A model generated the notes under the pieces. The model was not told the origin of the DNA and searched no databases. It saw only the letters and a program-made list of their open reading frames with translations. The translations under genes were made by a program, and so were the position numbers. This document shows positions 17,182-26,123 of a stretch of DNA of 64,000 nt, in pieces; position 1 is the stretch's first letter, and the number at the start of each line of letters is the position of its first letter. The stretch comes from Agrobacterium larrymoorei (GTDB lineage Bacteria > Pseudomonadota > Alphaproteobacteria > Rhizobiales > Rhizobiaceae), in assembly GCF_013322225.1 (NCBI RefSeq), contig NZ_JAAMFB010000031.1:186001-250000 (forward strand), read 5' to 3'.

Positions 17182-17994
17182 ATGAGGCCAGGACAGCAAA
17201 ACAAGCGCGGCCGGGGGCGTGGTACTAACAACAACAATAACAATGGCGGCGGCAACAACAACAATTTCAACCGCAAGGGTGGAAATCCGCTAACCAGAAC
17301 CTACGACAGTTCCGGCCCCGATGTTAAAATTCGCGGTACTGCCCAGCACATAGCGGAAAAATACGCAACACTGGCGCGGGATGCTCAAAGCTCCGGCGAC
17401 CGTGTTATCGCTGAAAACTATCTCCAGCACGCCGAGCACTACAACCGCATCATAGCGTCGGCACAGGCGCAGATGCAGGAACGCTTCCAGCAGGCCGATC
17501 GTGATTATGGTAGCGACCGCGATGCTGACGATATGGATGGAAACGAAAATGACGATAATGTCGTCGTGATGCCTGTTGCTCATGAGCAGCACGAGCAGCG
17601 CGCGCCTCGTCAGGATCAGCCAGAGCGCCAGGATAGACAGGAACGGCAGGACAGAAACGAGCGTCGCGACCGTCGTGAGCGCCCGAACCGTCCAGAGCGT
17701 CAGCCGCGTGAAGCTCAGGCCGAAGATGGTTCCGCACCAGTCCCCGTAGCGCCACCTGCCGCACCTGTTTACGATGCAAGCTCTGCTCCGCAGCCCGTCA
17801 TCGAAGGTACGCCGAAGGAAGTTGCGGTTGAAGAAGAGGCCCAGGCCGAATCCGCTACGACAGAACGCGCGCCCCGCCGTGCCCGAAGCGCAACGCCACG
17901 CCCACGTCGCCCGCGCCGTTCGACATCTGCGGAAGAGGGTGAAGGCGCTGCCGAAGGTGGCGAACCAGTAACTCTGGAAAATGCCGCAGAATAA
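17182..17994 (+). CDS. DUF4167 domain protein with disordered, charged tail
   Basis: Protein of 270 residues. The N-terminus is basic and Asn/Gly-rich (MRPGQQNKRGRGRG, then runs of N and G). It is followed by the conserved DUF4167 core at about residues 35-90 (GTAQHIAEKYATLARDAQSSGD, NYLQHAEHYNRIIASA). After that come long low-complexity stretches rich in R, E, Q, then P and A, and an Arg/Pro segment near 240. The RGRGRG opening is reminiscent of RNA-binding tails, which is inference. ATG 17182 is chosen over an in-frame upstream start because AGGTGAG precedes it. Confidence 0.85.
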   Translation: MRPGQQNKRGRGRGTNNNNNNGGGNNNNFNRKGGNPLTRTYDSSGPDVKIRGTAQHIAEKYATLARDAQSSGDRVIAENYLQHAEHYNRIIASAQAQMQERFQQADRDYGSDRDADDMDGNENDDNVVVMPVAHEQHEQRAPRQDQPERQDRQERQDRNERRDRRERPNRPERQPREAQAEDGSAPVPVAPPAAPVYDASSAPQPVIEGTPKEVAVEEEAQAESATTERAPRRARSATPRPRRPRRSTSAEEGEGAAEGGEPVTLENAAE

Positions 17995-18024
17995 GTTCGC
18001 GGTACAGTTCAGCTTGAATCAAAA

Positions 18025-18048
18025 ACGGCGGCCGGCAACGGCCGCCGT
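18025..18048 (+). terminator. Rho-independent terminator with GCAA tetraloop
   Basis: ACGGCGGCCG (18025-18034) and CGGCCGCCGT (18039-18048) form a perfect 10-base stem closed by the loop GCAA, a stable GNRA tetraloop, followed by TTTTTATTTAT. It ends the DUF4167 gene transcript. The A-run on the other side may also let it work for the converging gene at 18129. Confidence 0.92.
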
Positions 18049-18128
18049 TTTTATTTATCTTGAGCGGAAACAGGTTATCAGCAGGTGGTCGCTATCTGGC
18101 TGAGTCCGAGCGAGCGCTTTTTGAGAGG

Positions 18129-19403
18129 TCAAGCAGTACCCTTACGCCCTATAGACCTTATCCGTTCACGCAGCATTTTGGCTAGATTTCTGGTGTTGCG
18201 GTACATGTGAGCTTGTGCGGCAACCTGGCGAACGTCGCGGTCGCTGTTCTGTGACAGGCCGACGACCAAGGTGCCCATTTCGCTCGATTGATTCCAGAAT
18301 TCATGCAGTGGGAGGTCTTCCTCCGCGGCACAGCTGTCCGTCTTCAACGTGTTGGCATCGTCCAGTTGCCACTCGGTCAAACGGTGCGCCAGCAGGCGAT
18401 CGGTCATGTAGCTGGCAAAGCTTTCATTAAAGGCGGCTTTCCAGATATAGGCTTCGCCCATTGCCATGAAAATTACCATCGAGGCGATGGCTTCGCCGTT
18501 GAAGTCGATGGTGTGAATGCGCACCGCATCGATTTCCGCAAGATTGGTGATAGCCTCCCGGGCAAAGGCTGCGCGGTAGCGGTCGTTGACGAGTGCAGCG
18601 CGTCTGCGGCCCTTCACACCATTCGCTTCCAGCGCAAGAAACTCCTCCATCCGCAAGCGCACGTCCTGCGGCTGACGGGCGATCTCGTAAGTCAGCGAGC
18701 CGGTTTGTTCAAGCTCGCGCCACTTTTTCTGCAGAATTTGCAAATCACCGGCTGGCACTTTTTCCTTTAGATAGGCATCGGCGTCCGTGCCGCTTTCCAG
18801 CATCACGCGACGGTGCGGTTCCGAAGTCGTCAACGGAAGGTTCCGGCTGAGTGCGATGGCCTTGATCATCCGCACGAAAGGCCCGTCGAGCCGGAGGAAT
18901 GGAAGCACCAGAACATTGGGAAGGCGCAATTCCGGCTGGGCCAGAGCATCGAGAAGATTGTCGATGGTTTCGGCAGCACCCTCATTATCGACCAAGGGCG
19001 TGCCCAGTGGGCCAAAGGGGTTTGCCCAGGCGCGAAGAATAGATGGGCCGACGGAAAACCCAGGTTTTTCAACCGTGAAGGGCATAAGGAAGCGCATGCG
19101 ACTACGCTTTCCATTTTCATCGCGCATCAGAGCAAAGCGAACAGACCGATCATCGATGCGCGGCATGGCGGGCGCAAGCAGGCGACCGGTGAAGAAAATA
19201 TTCGGCTCCATGACCCGGTTTGAAAGAAAATCCAGTTCTTCCTGAAGGTCATAACCCAACTGTGCGGGATAAATGCAGAATTCACGGCCTTCCCGGCCCA
19301 CGCGAATGCTGCTGTCGGCGGCTGGCCGTTCCAGTTCGGCAGATGCCAGAAGCATCGCAAAGCGGTTGTCGCGCAAATCTGGATCGTTGGGATCGCTAGC
19401 CAT
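18129..19403 (-). CDS. GNAT-fold protein of the CelD/BcsL type
   Basis: Protein of 424 residues with the double-GNAT (BioF2-like) layout of CelD/BcsL and FemAB-like proteins. The C-terminal half shows the acyl-transfer fold in the segment RAAFAREAITNLAEIDAVRIH, IDFNGEAIASMVIFMAMGEAYIWKAAFNESFASY. CelD homologues occur beside cellulose and other exopolysaccharide genes, where an acyl-transfer role is suspected. The cellulose operon of this window is about 20 kb away, so a link is only possible. The substrate is unknown. Confidence 0.75.
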   Translation of the reverse strand: MASDPNDPDLRDNRFAMLLASAELERPAADSSIRVGREGREFCIYPAQLGYDLQEELDFLSNRVMEPNIFFTGRLLAPAMPRIDDRSVRFALMRDENGKRSRMRFLMPFTVEKPGFSVGPSILRAWANPFGPLGTPLVDNEGAAETIDNLLDALAQPELRLPNVLVLPFLRLDGPFVRMIKAIALSRNLPLTTSEPHRRVMLESGTDADAYLKEKVPAGDLQILQKKWRELEQTGSLTYEIARQPQDVRLRMEEFLALEANGVKGRRRAALVNDRYRAAFAREAITNLAEIDAVRIHTIDFNGEAIASMVIFMAMGEAYIWKAAFNESFASYMTDRLLAHRLTEWQLDDANTLKTDSCAAEEDLPLHEFWNQSSEMGTLVVGLSQNSDRDVRQVAAQAHMYRNTRNLAKMLRERIRSIGRKGTA

Positions 19404-19525
19404 GCTCGCCTATACAATTTTCCGCTGCATTTTATTCTCAACTGCCACGCGATGGATCATATACTGTTAAAACGTGAATGTTGAGAGCAATTAAATAGAG
19501 AAAAGCTAAAATGCTGCCTATCATT

Positions 19526-20425
19526 CTATCCGTGAACATCCGGCAGGGTGCCTGCGCTTTTTCGCTTCGGCACAAGCCCAAGCACCAGGGCACAGCCAAT
19601 GATGATAATCGCCGCGCCCGTGAACTGAGCTGATGACAGAGGCTCATCAAGCACGATCGCACCGATGAAAACGGCGATCACGGTGACGACGAATTCGACG
19701 CTGATGGTTTTTGTTGCTCCAATTGTCGCGATGAGCCGGAAGTAGGTAATGTATGTCAACGCGCTCATGACAACGGCGAGGGCGAAAAGATAACCGATAT
19801 CGGCAAGGCTTGGCGTGCCGGGGATAGGCACGACGAAGAGGAAGGGCAACGTCATAATGCCGCCTGCAAGGAATGAGCCGATGGTGATTTCCCAGGAGCC
19901 GGTCCCCTTGAGGCTGCGACTGGCATAATTGCTGCCGAATGCCGCGCATATGCAGCCGAACAGGCAGGCGAGACAGCCGAGAACGAAGGATTGCGTCACC
20001 GGAACAGCGGGGAAACCGACAAGTATGACGATGCCGCTGAAACCGAAGGCCAGTCCCAGCAGACTTTGTGCCGAAATCTTCTCCAGTCCCCAGAACTGAC
20101 CGATCAGCATGGAAAAAAGAGGAATGCTGGCGACAAGAATTGCCGCCATGGCCGTGCCGATCAATGGCGTGGCATAGGACAAGCCGATCAACTGACCTGC
20201 CACTGTCGTCGCGCCAACGACCGCAAAGGCCCTCCAGCCCGCCGAGAAATCCAGCTTGCGCTTCGTGGCCCTTGCGATGAGGTAAAGCGTGATGCTGGCC
20301 ATGAAACACCGCAGTGACACGGCACCGACCCAGCCAAACGCCTCAACAGCGTGAAGCACGAGAAGAAACGAAAGCCCCCAGGCTACGGCGAGGAACATAT
20401 AGGCGGCGAGTTCACCCGGTTTCAT
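19526..20425 (-). CDS. EamA/DMT-family transporter
   Basis: Integral membrane protein of 299 residues with about ten hydrophobic spans arranged as two EamA repeats. Typical family segments are LAVAWGLSFLLVLHA near the start and EPLSSAQFTGAAIIIIGCALV near the end of the second repeat. Members export amino acids, nucleotides or other metabolites, and this one cannot be assigned a substrate. It lies 196 bases downstream of the ATP-grasp gene on the same strand, so it could export that operon's product, which is speculative. Confidence 0.85.
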   Translation of the reverse strand: MKPGELAAYMFLAVAWGLSFLLVLHAVEAFGWVGAVSLRCFMASITLYLIARATKRKLDFSAGWRAFAVVGATTVAGQLIGLSYATPLIGTAMAAILVASIPLFSMLIGQFWGLEKISAQSLLGLAFGFSGIVILVGFPAVPVTQSFVLGCLACLFGCICAAFGSNYASRSLKGTGSWEITIGSFLAGGIMTLPFLFVVPIPGTPSLADIGYLFALAVVMSALTYITYFRLIATIGATKTISVEFVVTVIAVFIGAIVLDEPLSSAQFTGAAIIIIGCALVLGLVPKRKSAGTLPDVHG

Positions 20426-20621
20426 GATGGTGGTTATCCCGGCAAGAGCGAAGTATTGCCTGTACGCACAACTCTACTGCGGTTCAGAGGCGACGACATG
20501 TGCAATGTGAACTGGAGCACCTGCCTAGGCTCGAAAAAGGGCATGTACTTCAGTTCACAGTTATGAAAGGCCGGGCTTGCCGTCAATGGAATTTTCAATG
20601 GTGTCTGAGCGACCGAGTATC

Positions 20622-21668
20622 TTACAGTGTTGCGAGCAGCCTGTTGCTTAATGTCCCTGCGGAAGCGAGCTGCATGGCGACTTTCTTTTCTATCGCTTCG
20701 ATAACCGTATCCGTGAAATCGACATTGGTGAGTTCACGGATGTGCCCGAGGCCGCCGGGTGAAAAAACGTTGACTTCCAGTATCTTGTCGCCGACGATGT
20801 CGAGCCCGACGAGGAACATGCCATCTTCCACCAGCTTCGGGCGCATCATTTCCGCAAGCGCGATCACTTCGTCGGTTACAGTCACCGCCTCGGCAGTACC
20901 AGACGCGTGGATGTTGGAGCGCAGATCGCCCTTTGCGGGTACACGCCTAAGGGCGGCGTAAGCACCGTCACGCATCAGCGGCTCGCCATTCATCATGAAG
21001 AAACGGATATCTCCGTTCTTTGCGGCGGGCAGATAAGCTTGGGCGATGAGGTAGCCCTCTATGCTGATAGCCTCGAAAATCTGATTGAGATTGGTCTCTT
21101 TCGAAGAGCCAATCTTGAAAACGTTCTTGCCGCCCGAGCCTTGCAATGGTTTGACGATGACGCCTTTTGGATGTGCGTCTGCAAAGGCGCGGATTTCTTC
21201 AACATTGCGGGAAATCAGGGTCGTCGGCCGCACGATTTCCGGAAAGCTCTGGAAGTAGAGCTTGTTTTGCGCCAGCGCCAGTCCCTCGGGGTCGTTCAGC
21301 ACCAGCACGCCGCGCTGTTCCGCCAAACGGCCGAACAGGATGCCGGAATGGACCGCCCAAGGCCTCGCGGTTTGATCCAGCGAGGGGTCGTTGCGCAGCA
21401 TCAGAGCGTCGATGTCCTCAATGTTGATGGTCTCGCGCTGGAGCGCGCGCTCCTGCAATGCTGCGTGGAAAGCTTCCATCTTTTTGTATTTCTGCCGAGG
21501 CATGACGAGGCCGTGCACGACCAGCGTATCATCGCGGCGAAGCGTGAAATCGCCGGGTGTGAGATAGACGACCTCGTGGCCCCGGTTCAGCGCAGCCATT
21601 GCCAGCAGTCCGGTGGCGAAGCTTGGAAGTTCGCCTTCGATGGAATTGACGAAGAATGCCAAACGCAT
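20622..21668 (-). CDS. GshB-like ATP-grasp ligase of the QEGLA operon
   Basis: ATP-dependent carboxylate-amine ligase fold of 348 residues. The nucleotide loop (GVIVKPLQGSGGKNVFKIG) and the metal-binding E-x-N strand (KILEVNVFSPGGL) match glutathione synthetase-type ATP-grasp enzymes. The N-terminus (MRLAFFVNSIEGELPSFATG) differs from the canonical proteobacterial GshB opening, so this is probably a paralogue with another substrate. ATG 21668, with AAGGAGCGG just before it, is chosen over in-frame starts up to 21989. It follows the DUF1704 gene by about 10 bases and is surely in the same transcript. Confidence 0.82.
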   Translation of the reverse strand: MRLAFFVNSIEGELPSFATGLLAMAALNRGHEVVYLTPGDFTLRRDDTLVVHGLVMPRQKYKKMEAFHAALQERALQRETINIEDIDALMLRNDPSLDQTARPWAVHSGILFGRLAEQRGVLVLNDPEGLALAQNKLYFQSFPEIVRPTTLISRNVEEIRAFADAHPKGVIVKPLQGSGGKNVFKIGSSKETNLNQIFEAISIEGYLIAQAYLPAAKNGDIRFFMMNGEPLMRDGAYAALRRVPAKGDLRSNIHASGTAEAVTVTDEVIALAEMMRPKLVEDGMFLVGLDIVGDKILEVNVFSPGGLGHIRELTNVDFTDTVIEAIEKKVAMQLASAGTLSNRLLATL

Positions 21669-21678
21669 GGTCCGCTCC

Positions 21679-23553
21679 TTATAGTGTTGCCATTTCGGCG
21701 ATTGATAGTCCGGCTTTGATCTTTTCCAGCCGCTCGCTGGATTTTGCCGGTGAAAGAAAAGCGGGGCGAATACCCGGCGGACGCAGTAACCCACGAAGTG
21801 CGAGTTCCTGCATAACCGGAAAATGTGCAGCTGAAATCTTACCCATCCAGAACGGATCGAGCGCGCCACCCTTTTGCAGGTGCTCGACAATTTCGCCGAG
21901 GCCGCGCAGATAAATCGCGTCTTTCGAAAGCCCGCCGCCTCGATAGATACGCAATACCATGTTGAAGGCACTCGCGTCGTCGAAGCCATGCTCTTCCGTC
22001 ACGATACGGAAAGTTTCGACAAAGTCCGCGCCATCGAGCATTGCATCGCAACCGACCACACGACCAGCGATCAGGCGCAGGCGTTCCCGTGTCATACCGC
22101 CCGCCAGATGTTCGGCAAGAACGGCTAGACCCTCCTGTACGCCTTCGTACCCGGAAAGCCCACTGCGGAAGAGACGTAAACCTTGGGCAGAGCCGTTGAA
22201 ATAGGTCAGTAGATGAACACCGATCTCGTGGTGCAACAGAGCGTCGACACGACGTCGTTCCATGATGGTGTGGCGGGAGATCAGGAGTTTCTCGCTGGTC
22301 ACCATCAGTCCGGGGGGAAGGTCGTCGCGGATTTCGATGCGGGCCTTGAATTCCGGGTTCTCCAAGCGGTAGGCGTCCACCATCGCACGCGCCCTTTCGG
22401 CCACTTCGTAGCATGTGACCATTGGGATGTCGTCTTCACCCTCCGGGCGTTTGCAGCGTGCCAGCACATCCAGCGCCTGTCCGAGCAGATGGCTTTCAAC
22501 TGAACCATAAAGCGCGCGGCTGAAATCTGTAAATTGGCGGCGATGCAGGTGAGCAAGCATCGTCAGTTGGAGATCTATTTCCTGCTGCTTTTCGCGATAG
22601 AGATGGTAAAGGACAGGATCTTCAAGCCGGTCGAAGGCGACGGAGTAAAGTTTGCGCTTCTGCTCCTCCACGTCGACACCCAGGGGCCGATAAAGGAAAT
22701 GAGGCGCATATTGAAAGCCGCTCTCCTTGAATTCCTCGAATGCCTGCCGAGCGTTGATAGGCGTCACGGAAAGCAGGAAGTCAAAGGATAAGGATATGTC
22801 GTCGATGGAGCGATCCGCGCGCCGTACCGCATCGACAAACGCCTTTCGACCGAGAGCACGGTGGGTACTGACCTGCAGCGCATTTTTATCCGTGGCAAAG
22901 GCTGCAAAGGCACGCAATCCGGCATCCAAAAGGTCGGCGATCATCGTCTCCCGTAAACCGGGGTAATCACTGCCGGATTCCGGCTGACGGTAAATAGGTG
23001 CAAATCGCACGCTGATGCAGGGGAATGAAAGGCCTGCTGCCCGCAGCTTCGCTACCGGATCTGCATCCAGTTCGGGCTTGGTTATCCTGGGCGTTCGAAA
23101 GCGGATATCCGCATCGCAAACGGCTTTTATGAAAACCCGTTTAGCGTTCTGCGTCTCAGGTTCCGGCGTAGCCGAAACGGAGACCTCGTAATGCGGCAGG
23201 AACGGGGAGTCGTCGGCAAGCAGGATATCGTGCTCGAGTTCGCCAACGTCCAGCACGATAAATGAGCCGAAGCGCGCCTGCATCTCATGCCCCACGGCCT
23301 CGATCAGTGGGGCGGCTTCAGAGAGATTCGAGGCGATAAGATAGGAAGCATGGGCCGATGCAATGTCTCGCGCAGCCAGGTTTTTGGTGCCGCCTGTCAG
23401 GTGAACACATAGGAATGGCAGTGGCCGGTCTATGTGAAGGCGACCGTCCTTGCCTATATCCTGCCGTATCGCTTTGCCAGCGGTTAGAGCCGCCATAATA
23501 TCCGTGTATTGACTGGCTGTAGCCTCGGCTTTTGTCGCTACCGTGTGCGTCAT
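21679..23553 (-). CDS. QEGLA-motif (DUF1704) zinc metallopeptidase-like protein
   Basis: Protein of 624 residues, known in databases under the uninformative name 'flavohemoglobin expression-modulating QEGLA motif protein'. It has an H-E-x-x-x-H zinc site, HEIGVH at residues 442-447, followed about 26 residues later by Q473-E-G-L-A477, whose Glu is the likely third zinc ligand. The same arrangement defines the eukaryotic MATCAP tyrosine carboxypeptidases, so a carboxypeptidase-like activity is a fair inference. It overlaps the upstream amidohydrolase gene by 4 bases and is followed directly by the ATP-grasp gene. Confidence 0.85.
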   Translation of the reverse strand: MTHTVATKAEATASQYTDIMAALTAGKAIRQDIGKDGRLHIDRPLPFLCVHLTGGTKNLAARDIASAHASYLIASNLSEAAPLIEAVGHEMQARFGSFIVLDVGELEHDILLADDSPFLPHYEVSVSATPEPETQNAKRVFIKAVCDADIRFRTPRITKPELDADPVAKLRAAGLSFPCISVRFAPIYRQPESGSDYPGLRETMIADLLDAGLRAFAAFATDKNALQVSTHRALGRKAFVDAVRRADRSIDDISLSFDFLLSVTPINARQAFEEFKESGFQYAPHFLYRPLGVDVEEQKRKLYSVAFDRLEDPVLYHLYREKQQEIDLQLTMLAHLHRRQFTDFSRALYGSVESHLLGQALDVLARCKRPEGEDDIPMVTCYEVAERARAMVDAYRLENPEFKARIEIRDDLPPGLMVTSEKLLISRHTIMERRRVDALLHHEIGVHLLTYFNGSAQGLRLFRSGLSGYEGVQEGLAVLAEHLAGGMTRERLRLIAGRVVGCDAMLDGADFVETFRIVTEEHGFDDASAFNMVLRIYRGGGLSKDAIYLRGLGEIVEHLQKGGALDPFWMGKISAAHFPVMQELALRGLLRPPGIRPAFLSPAKSSERLEKIKAGLSIAEMATL

Positions 23554-24368
23554 GGTCGGCTCTCGAGCATTCTCTCGAGTACGACCTCCAGCGACGCCAG
23601 CGTCTCGGATATGTCGCTTAGCATGTCGGTGTCTGGTTCACCGGTCCACTCGTCCATGAATATCTTCTTGAATTCGACCGCGATTGCGCACCCGTTCTGG
23701 CGAAACTTTTCGTGGATGAACTTCGTCTGCTCGCCTCGTCCCTGAAACGCAATATTTTCACGAACGTCGAGATGGCGTCCACCGATTTTGGCTTGGGCGA
23801 AGTGGTCGATTACGCCATCTACAATATATGCCCAGCGGTCACGGTCCATCGAGGAGGTGCCGATATTGATATCCGGTGCATCGCTCGCCGTGGTTGGTGC
23901 TGCATCTGGGCCGCTTCTGCGGTGATTATAGGTATGGATATCCAGCACGACGAATTGACCGAAGCGAATTTCGATACCAGCCAGATAATTTTCCAGCATG
24001 GAATAGTACTGTTGATGCGAGGTTAGCGAACGCCTCAGTGCCTCGTCATCTGGACGATCTTTCCAGACCTCCAATCCCCAGGACTGCTCGGGTGTCAGAT
24101 AAATCGCCTGTTCCCGAGCGCGGTTGAGGTCAATTTCGAAGCGGGAACGGTGGAATGCGATCTTGTTCGTCAATCCCGAAATCATCTGCGCGGTGAACGG
24201 ATCTTCTTCGTAAAGACGCTGCTGGTCTGAAAGGTTCATCAGCGGCAACAGTTCATCGCGAACGTGATGACCGTCATGGATCGCGGTACCGATCACTGGC
24301 GAATGCCCGTAAGTCAGTGACCAGAGTTGCCTTGGCCTCGTAATAGTGCGTCTCGTGAAATCGTCCAT
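23550..24368 (-). CDS. N-formylglutamate amidohydrolase-like protein
   Basis: Protein of 272 residues of the N-formylglutamate amidohydrolase fold, a zinc-dependent relative of carboxypeptidases. Supporting segments are VIGTAIHDGHHVRDEL (candidate metal ligands), AFHRSRFEIDLNRAREQAIYL and FVVLDIHTYNHRR. No histidine-utilisation genes are nearby, so the usual role in histidine breakdown is unlikely. ATG 24368, preceded by GAGGG, is preferred over in-frame starts at 24380 and 24458. It is the first gene of the three-gene operon and overlaps the next by ATGA. Confidence 0.82.
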   Translation of the reverse strand: MDDFTRRTITRPRQLWSLTYGHSPVIGTAIHDGHHVRDELLPLMNLSDQQRLYEEDPFTAQMISGLTNKIAFHRSRFEIDLNRAREQAIYLTPEQSWGLEVWKDRPDDEALRRSLTSHQQYYSMLENYLAGIEIRFGQFVVLDIHTYNHRRSGPDAAPTTASDAPDINIGTSSMDRDRWAYIVDGVIDHFAQAKIGGRHLDVRENIAFQGRGEQTKFIHEKFRQNGCAIAVEFKKIFMDEWTGEPDTDMLSDISETLASLEVVLERMLESRP

Positions 24369-24481
24369 TTGCCCTCGCATTTTCACGGGGCAAACAGAAA
24401 CGGCGGAGACTTGGTTCCAGCTGCTTGTGGCACTCTGGTACGAAAGTTTTACCTGCAAGTTCGTGGAGGCGGGGAGATCAA

Positions 24482-24715
24482 TCAGCCTTTGCGTATGCGG
24501 AAGCGGTGTCCGTCCTGCGTCGCGATCTTTTCGATCAGCGTGTGGCCTTCTTCATTGCACATATGCGGAATGTCGATGACGGCCAGCGGATCGGTGGTGT
24601 CAACGAGCAGTTCGTCACCCACGGTCATGGCGGATAGTTTTTTGCGGCTTCTCATGGCGGGAAGAGGGCATTTGAGCCCTCTTAGATCGTAAAGAACCGC
24701 CGACCGTACGGTCAT
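24482..24715 (-). CDS. TusA-family sulfur carrier protein
   Basis: Protein of 77 residues with the TusA signature: C16-P-L-P near the N-terminus (DLRGLKCPLPAMRSRKKL), where the Cys carries the persulfide, followed by the beta-alpha-beta fold (GDELLVDTTDPLAVIDIPHMC). TusA-like proteins deliver sulfur to tRNA, molybdenum cofactor and other acceptors. The start codon overlaps the stop of the upstream L,D-transpeptidase gene by 4 bases, an unexpected coupling of a cytoplasmic sulfur carrier with a cell-wall enzyme. Confidence 0.88.
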   Translation of the reverse strand: MTVRSAVLYDLRGLKCPLPAMRSRKKLSAMTVGDELLVDTTDPLAVIDIPHMCNEEGHTLIEKIATQDGHRFRIRKG

Positions 24716-25998
24716 TCCTTCGCCCAGAACTTCCAGAAAGGCTTCTTTGCTGCCTGTTCGTCTGAAGGTGCGGAGGCGCTGAAGGCGAGCGGATTGACCG
24801 CAGGAACCGGAATGCCCTGAGATGCATTCGCCTGTGGGGTTTGGGTGGCAGATGCCACCATAACCGAGGCTGGACGTGCCTGCGCCGCCGGTTGCCCTAC
24901 AGTTGGCTGTGGTGCAACGATCCTCGGGGTAGAAGCAGACGCGATTGCTGTTGCAGCCGGTGCGGAAAGGCCTTTTGCTGCCTTCTTTTCAAGCAGCGCA
25001 GCAAACTCGGTTTCCTTCATCAGCTTTCCAGCCTTCAGGGCGGAGCCGGTCGGCGCATATGCCGGTTCGCGACCCTTTCGCTTGTCGGCAACCAGCACCT
25101 TGCGCTCTGCCTCACTCGGGTCATACCAAACCATGCCGTCAAACTTCTTCATCGCCTTGTCATAGGCAACGTCATAGGTCTTGTCATAGCTGGAGAGCGC
25201 ACTGACGAGCGCAGGCGGCGTACTCATCGCGGGGCAAGCGGCAGCGGCGTTGAACTGTCCGCCCTGTGTTTGCTGATTGAACGTGTACTTCTTTTCACAG
25301 ACGTTGACTTCCGGCGGACGCTTCGTGACTTCGAAATGGTCGTAGCCGACCTTCAGCATTTTCCAGAATTCGTAATTCTCGCTCTTGTGATGGCGTGCCA
25401 TGTTTTCCGCCGTCATGCGGAAAGGTAAAGCCTGAAGCTGGATTGCCTTTTGCCCGCCCTTGAAGGCGTCGCGCGCAAAGCCGTAAATTTCCAGCATCTG
25501 CGCATCGGTCATGGAGTAGCAGCCGGAGGAAGAGCAGGCACCGTGGATCATCAGGTTGGTGCCGTTACGCCCATTGGCCTGATCGTAGCGGTTGGGAAAG
25601 CCGGTATTGATGGAAAGGTAGTAGCTGGAATAGGGGTTCATATGGCCGGGCGAAAGGTTATAGAAACCTTCCGGCGCCTGCCTGTCACCTTCTTTGACCT
25701 TGGGGCCGAGTTTACCCGACCATGCGCAAATATCATAGGAAGCGATGACCTCGAAGCGGTTGTCTCGCTTAGCTTTCCAGACTTCGAGCTTTCCCTCTTC
25801 CTTCAGAATACGGATCATGATCGGCGCATTGCGATCCATATTCTTCTTGTCCATCTCCGCAAGGATGGCAGGAGAAAGAGGATAATCGACCTTGTTCTTG
25901 ACGTGAGAAACATCGCGCTCGACGGTTTCGAGCGTTTCGTTGCAGCCCACGAGCACGAACGCCGTGCAGGCAAGAAGAGCAATTTGTCTCAAACGCAT
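24712..25998 (-). CDS. Lipoprotein L,D-transpeptidase (YafK-like YkuD domain)
   Basis: Envelope enzyme of 428 residues. The N-terminus is a lipoprotein signal with LVGC as the lipobox (Cys at about residue 19). The YkuD domain spans about 55-240. Its active-site segment is HGACSSSGCYSMTD, with the His and catalytic Cys of L,D-transpeptidases, in the YafK/DpaA branch that includes enzymes detaching lipoproteins from peptidoglycan. A long Pro/Ala-rich C-terminal region is probably disordered. ATG 25998 is chosen because it gives the signal peptide. An in-frame ATG at 26103 would bury it. Confidence 0.87.
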   Translation of the reverse strand: MRLRQIALLACTAFVLVGCNETLETVERDVSHVKNKVDYPLSPAILAEMDKKNMDRNAPIMIRILKEEGKLEVWKAKRDNRFEVIASYDICAWSGKLGPKVKEGDRQAPEGFYNLSPGHMNPYSSYYLSINTGFPNRYDQANGRNGTNLMIHGACSSSGCYSMTDAQMLEIYGFARDAFKGGQKAIQLQALPFRMTAENMARHHKSENYEFWKMLKVGYDHFEVTKRPPEVNVCEKKYTFNQQTQGGQFNAAAACPAMSTPPALVSALSSYDKTYDVAYDKAMKKFDGMVWYDPSEAERKVLVADKRKGREPAYAPTGSALKAGKLMKETEFAALLEKKAAKGLSAPAATAIASASTPRIVAPQPTVGQPAAQARPASVMVASATQTPQANASQGIPVPAVNPLAFSASAPSDEQAAKKPFWKFWAKE

Positions 25999-26123
25999 GG
26001 CTGGCGCACCAATTTGCAGGATGTCGAATGGTGGTATGATAAATCGAAATTGATTACAAGAGTGTTGTTTTTTCACCTTATTCGTAAAGTTGCAGGTAAC
26101 CATGGGATGATTATATTTCGAAT

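Noticed and set aside
17225-17270. AAC-rich stretch as a simple-sequence element
   Set aside because: It encodes the Asn/Gly-rich segment of the DUF4167 protein in frame.
24369-24481. GGAAC-like promoter before the amidohydrolase gene on the minus strand
   Set aside because: The spacing to CGTT is only 11 bases, too short for EcfG.
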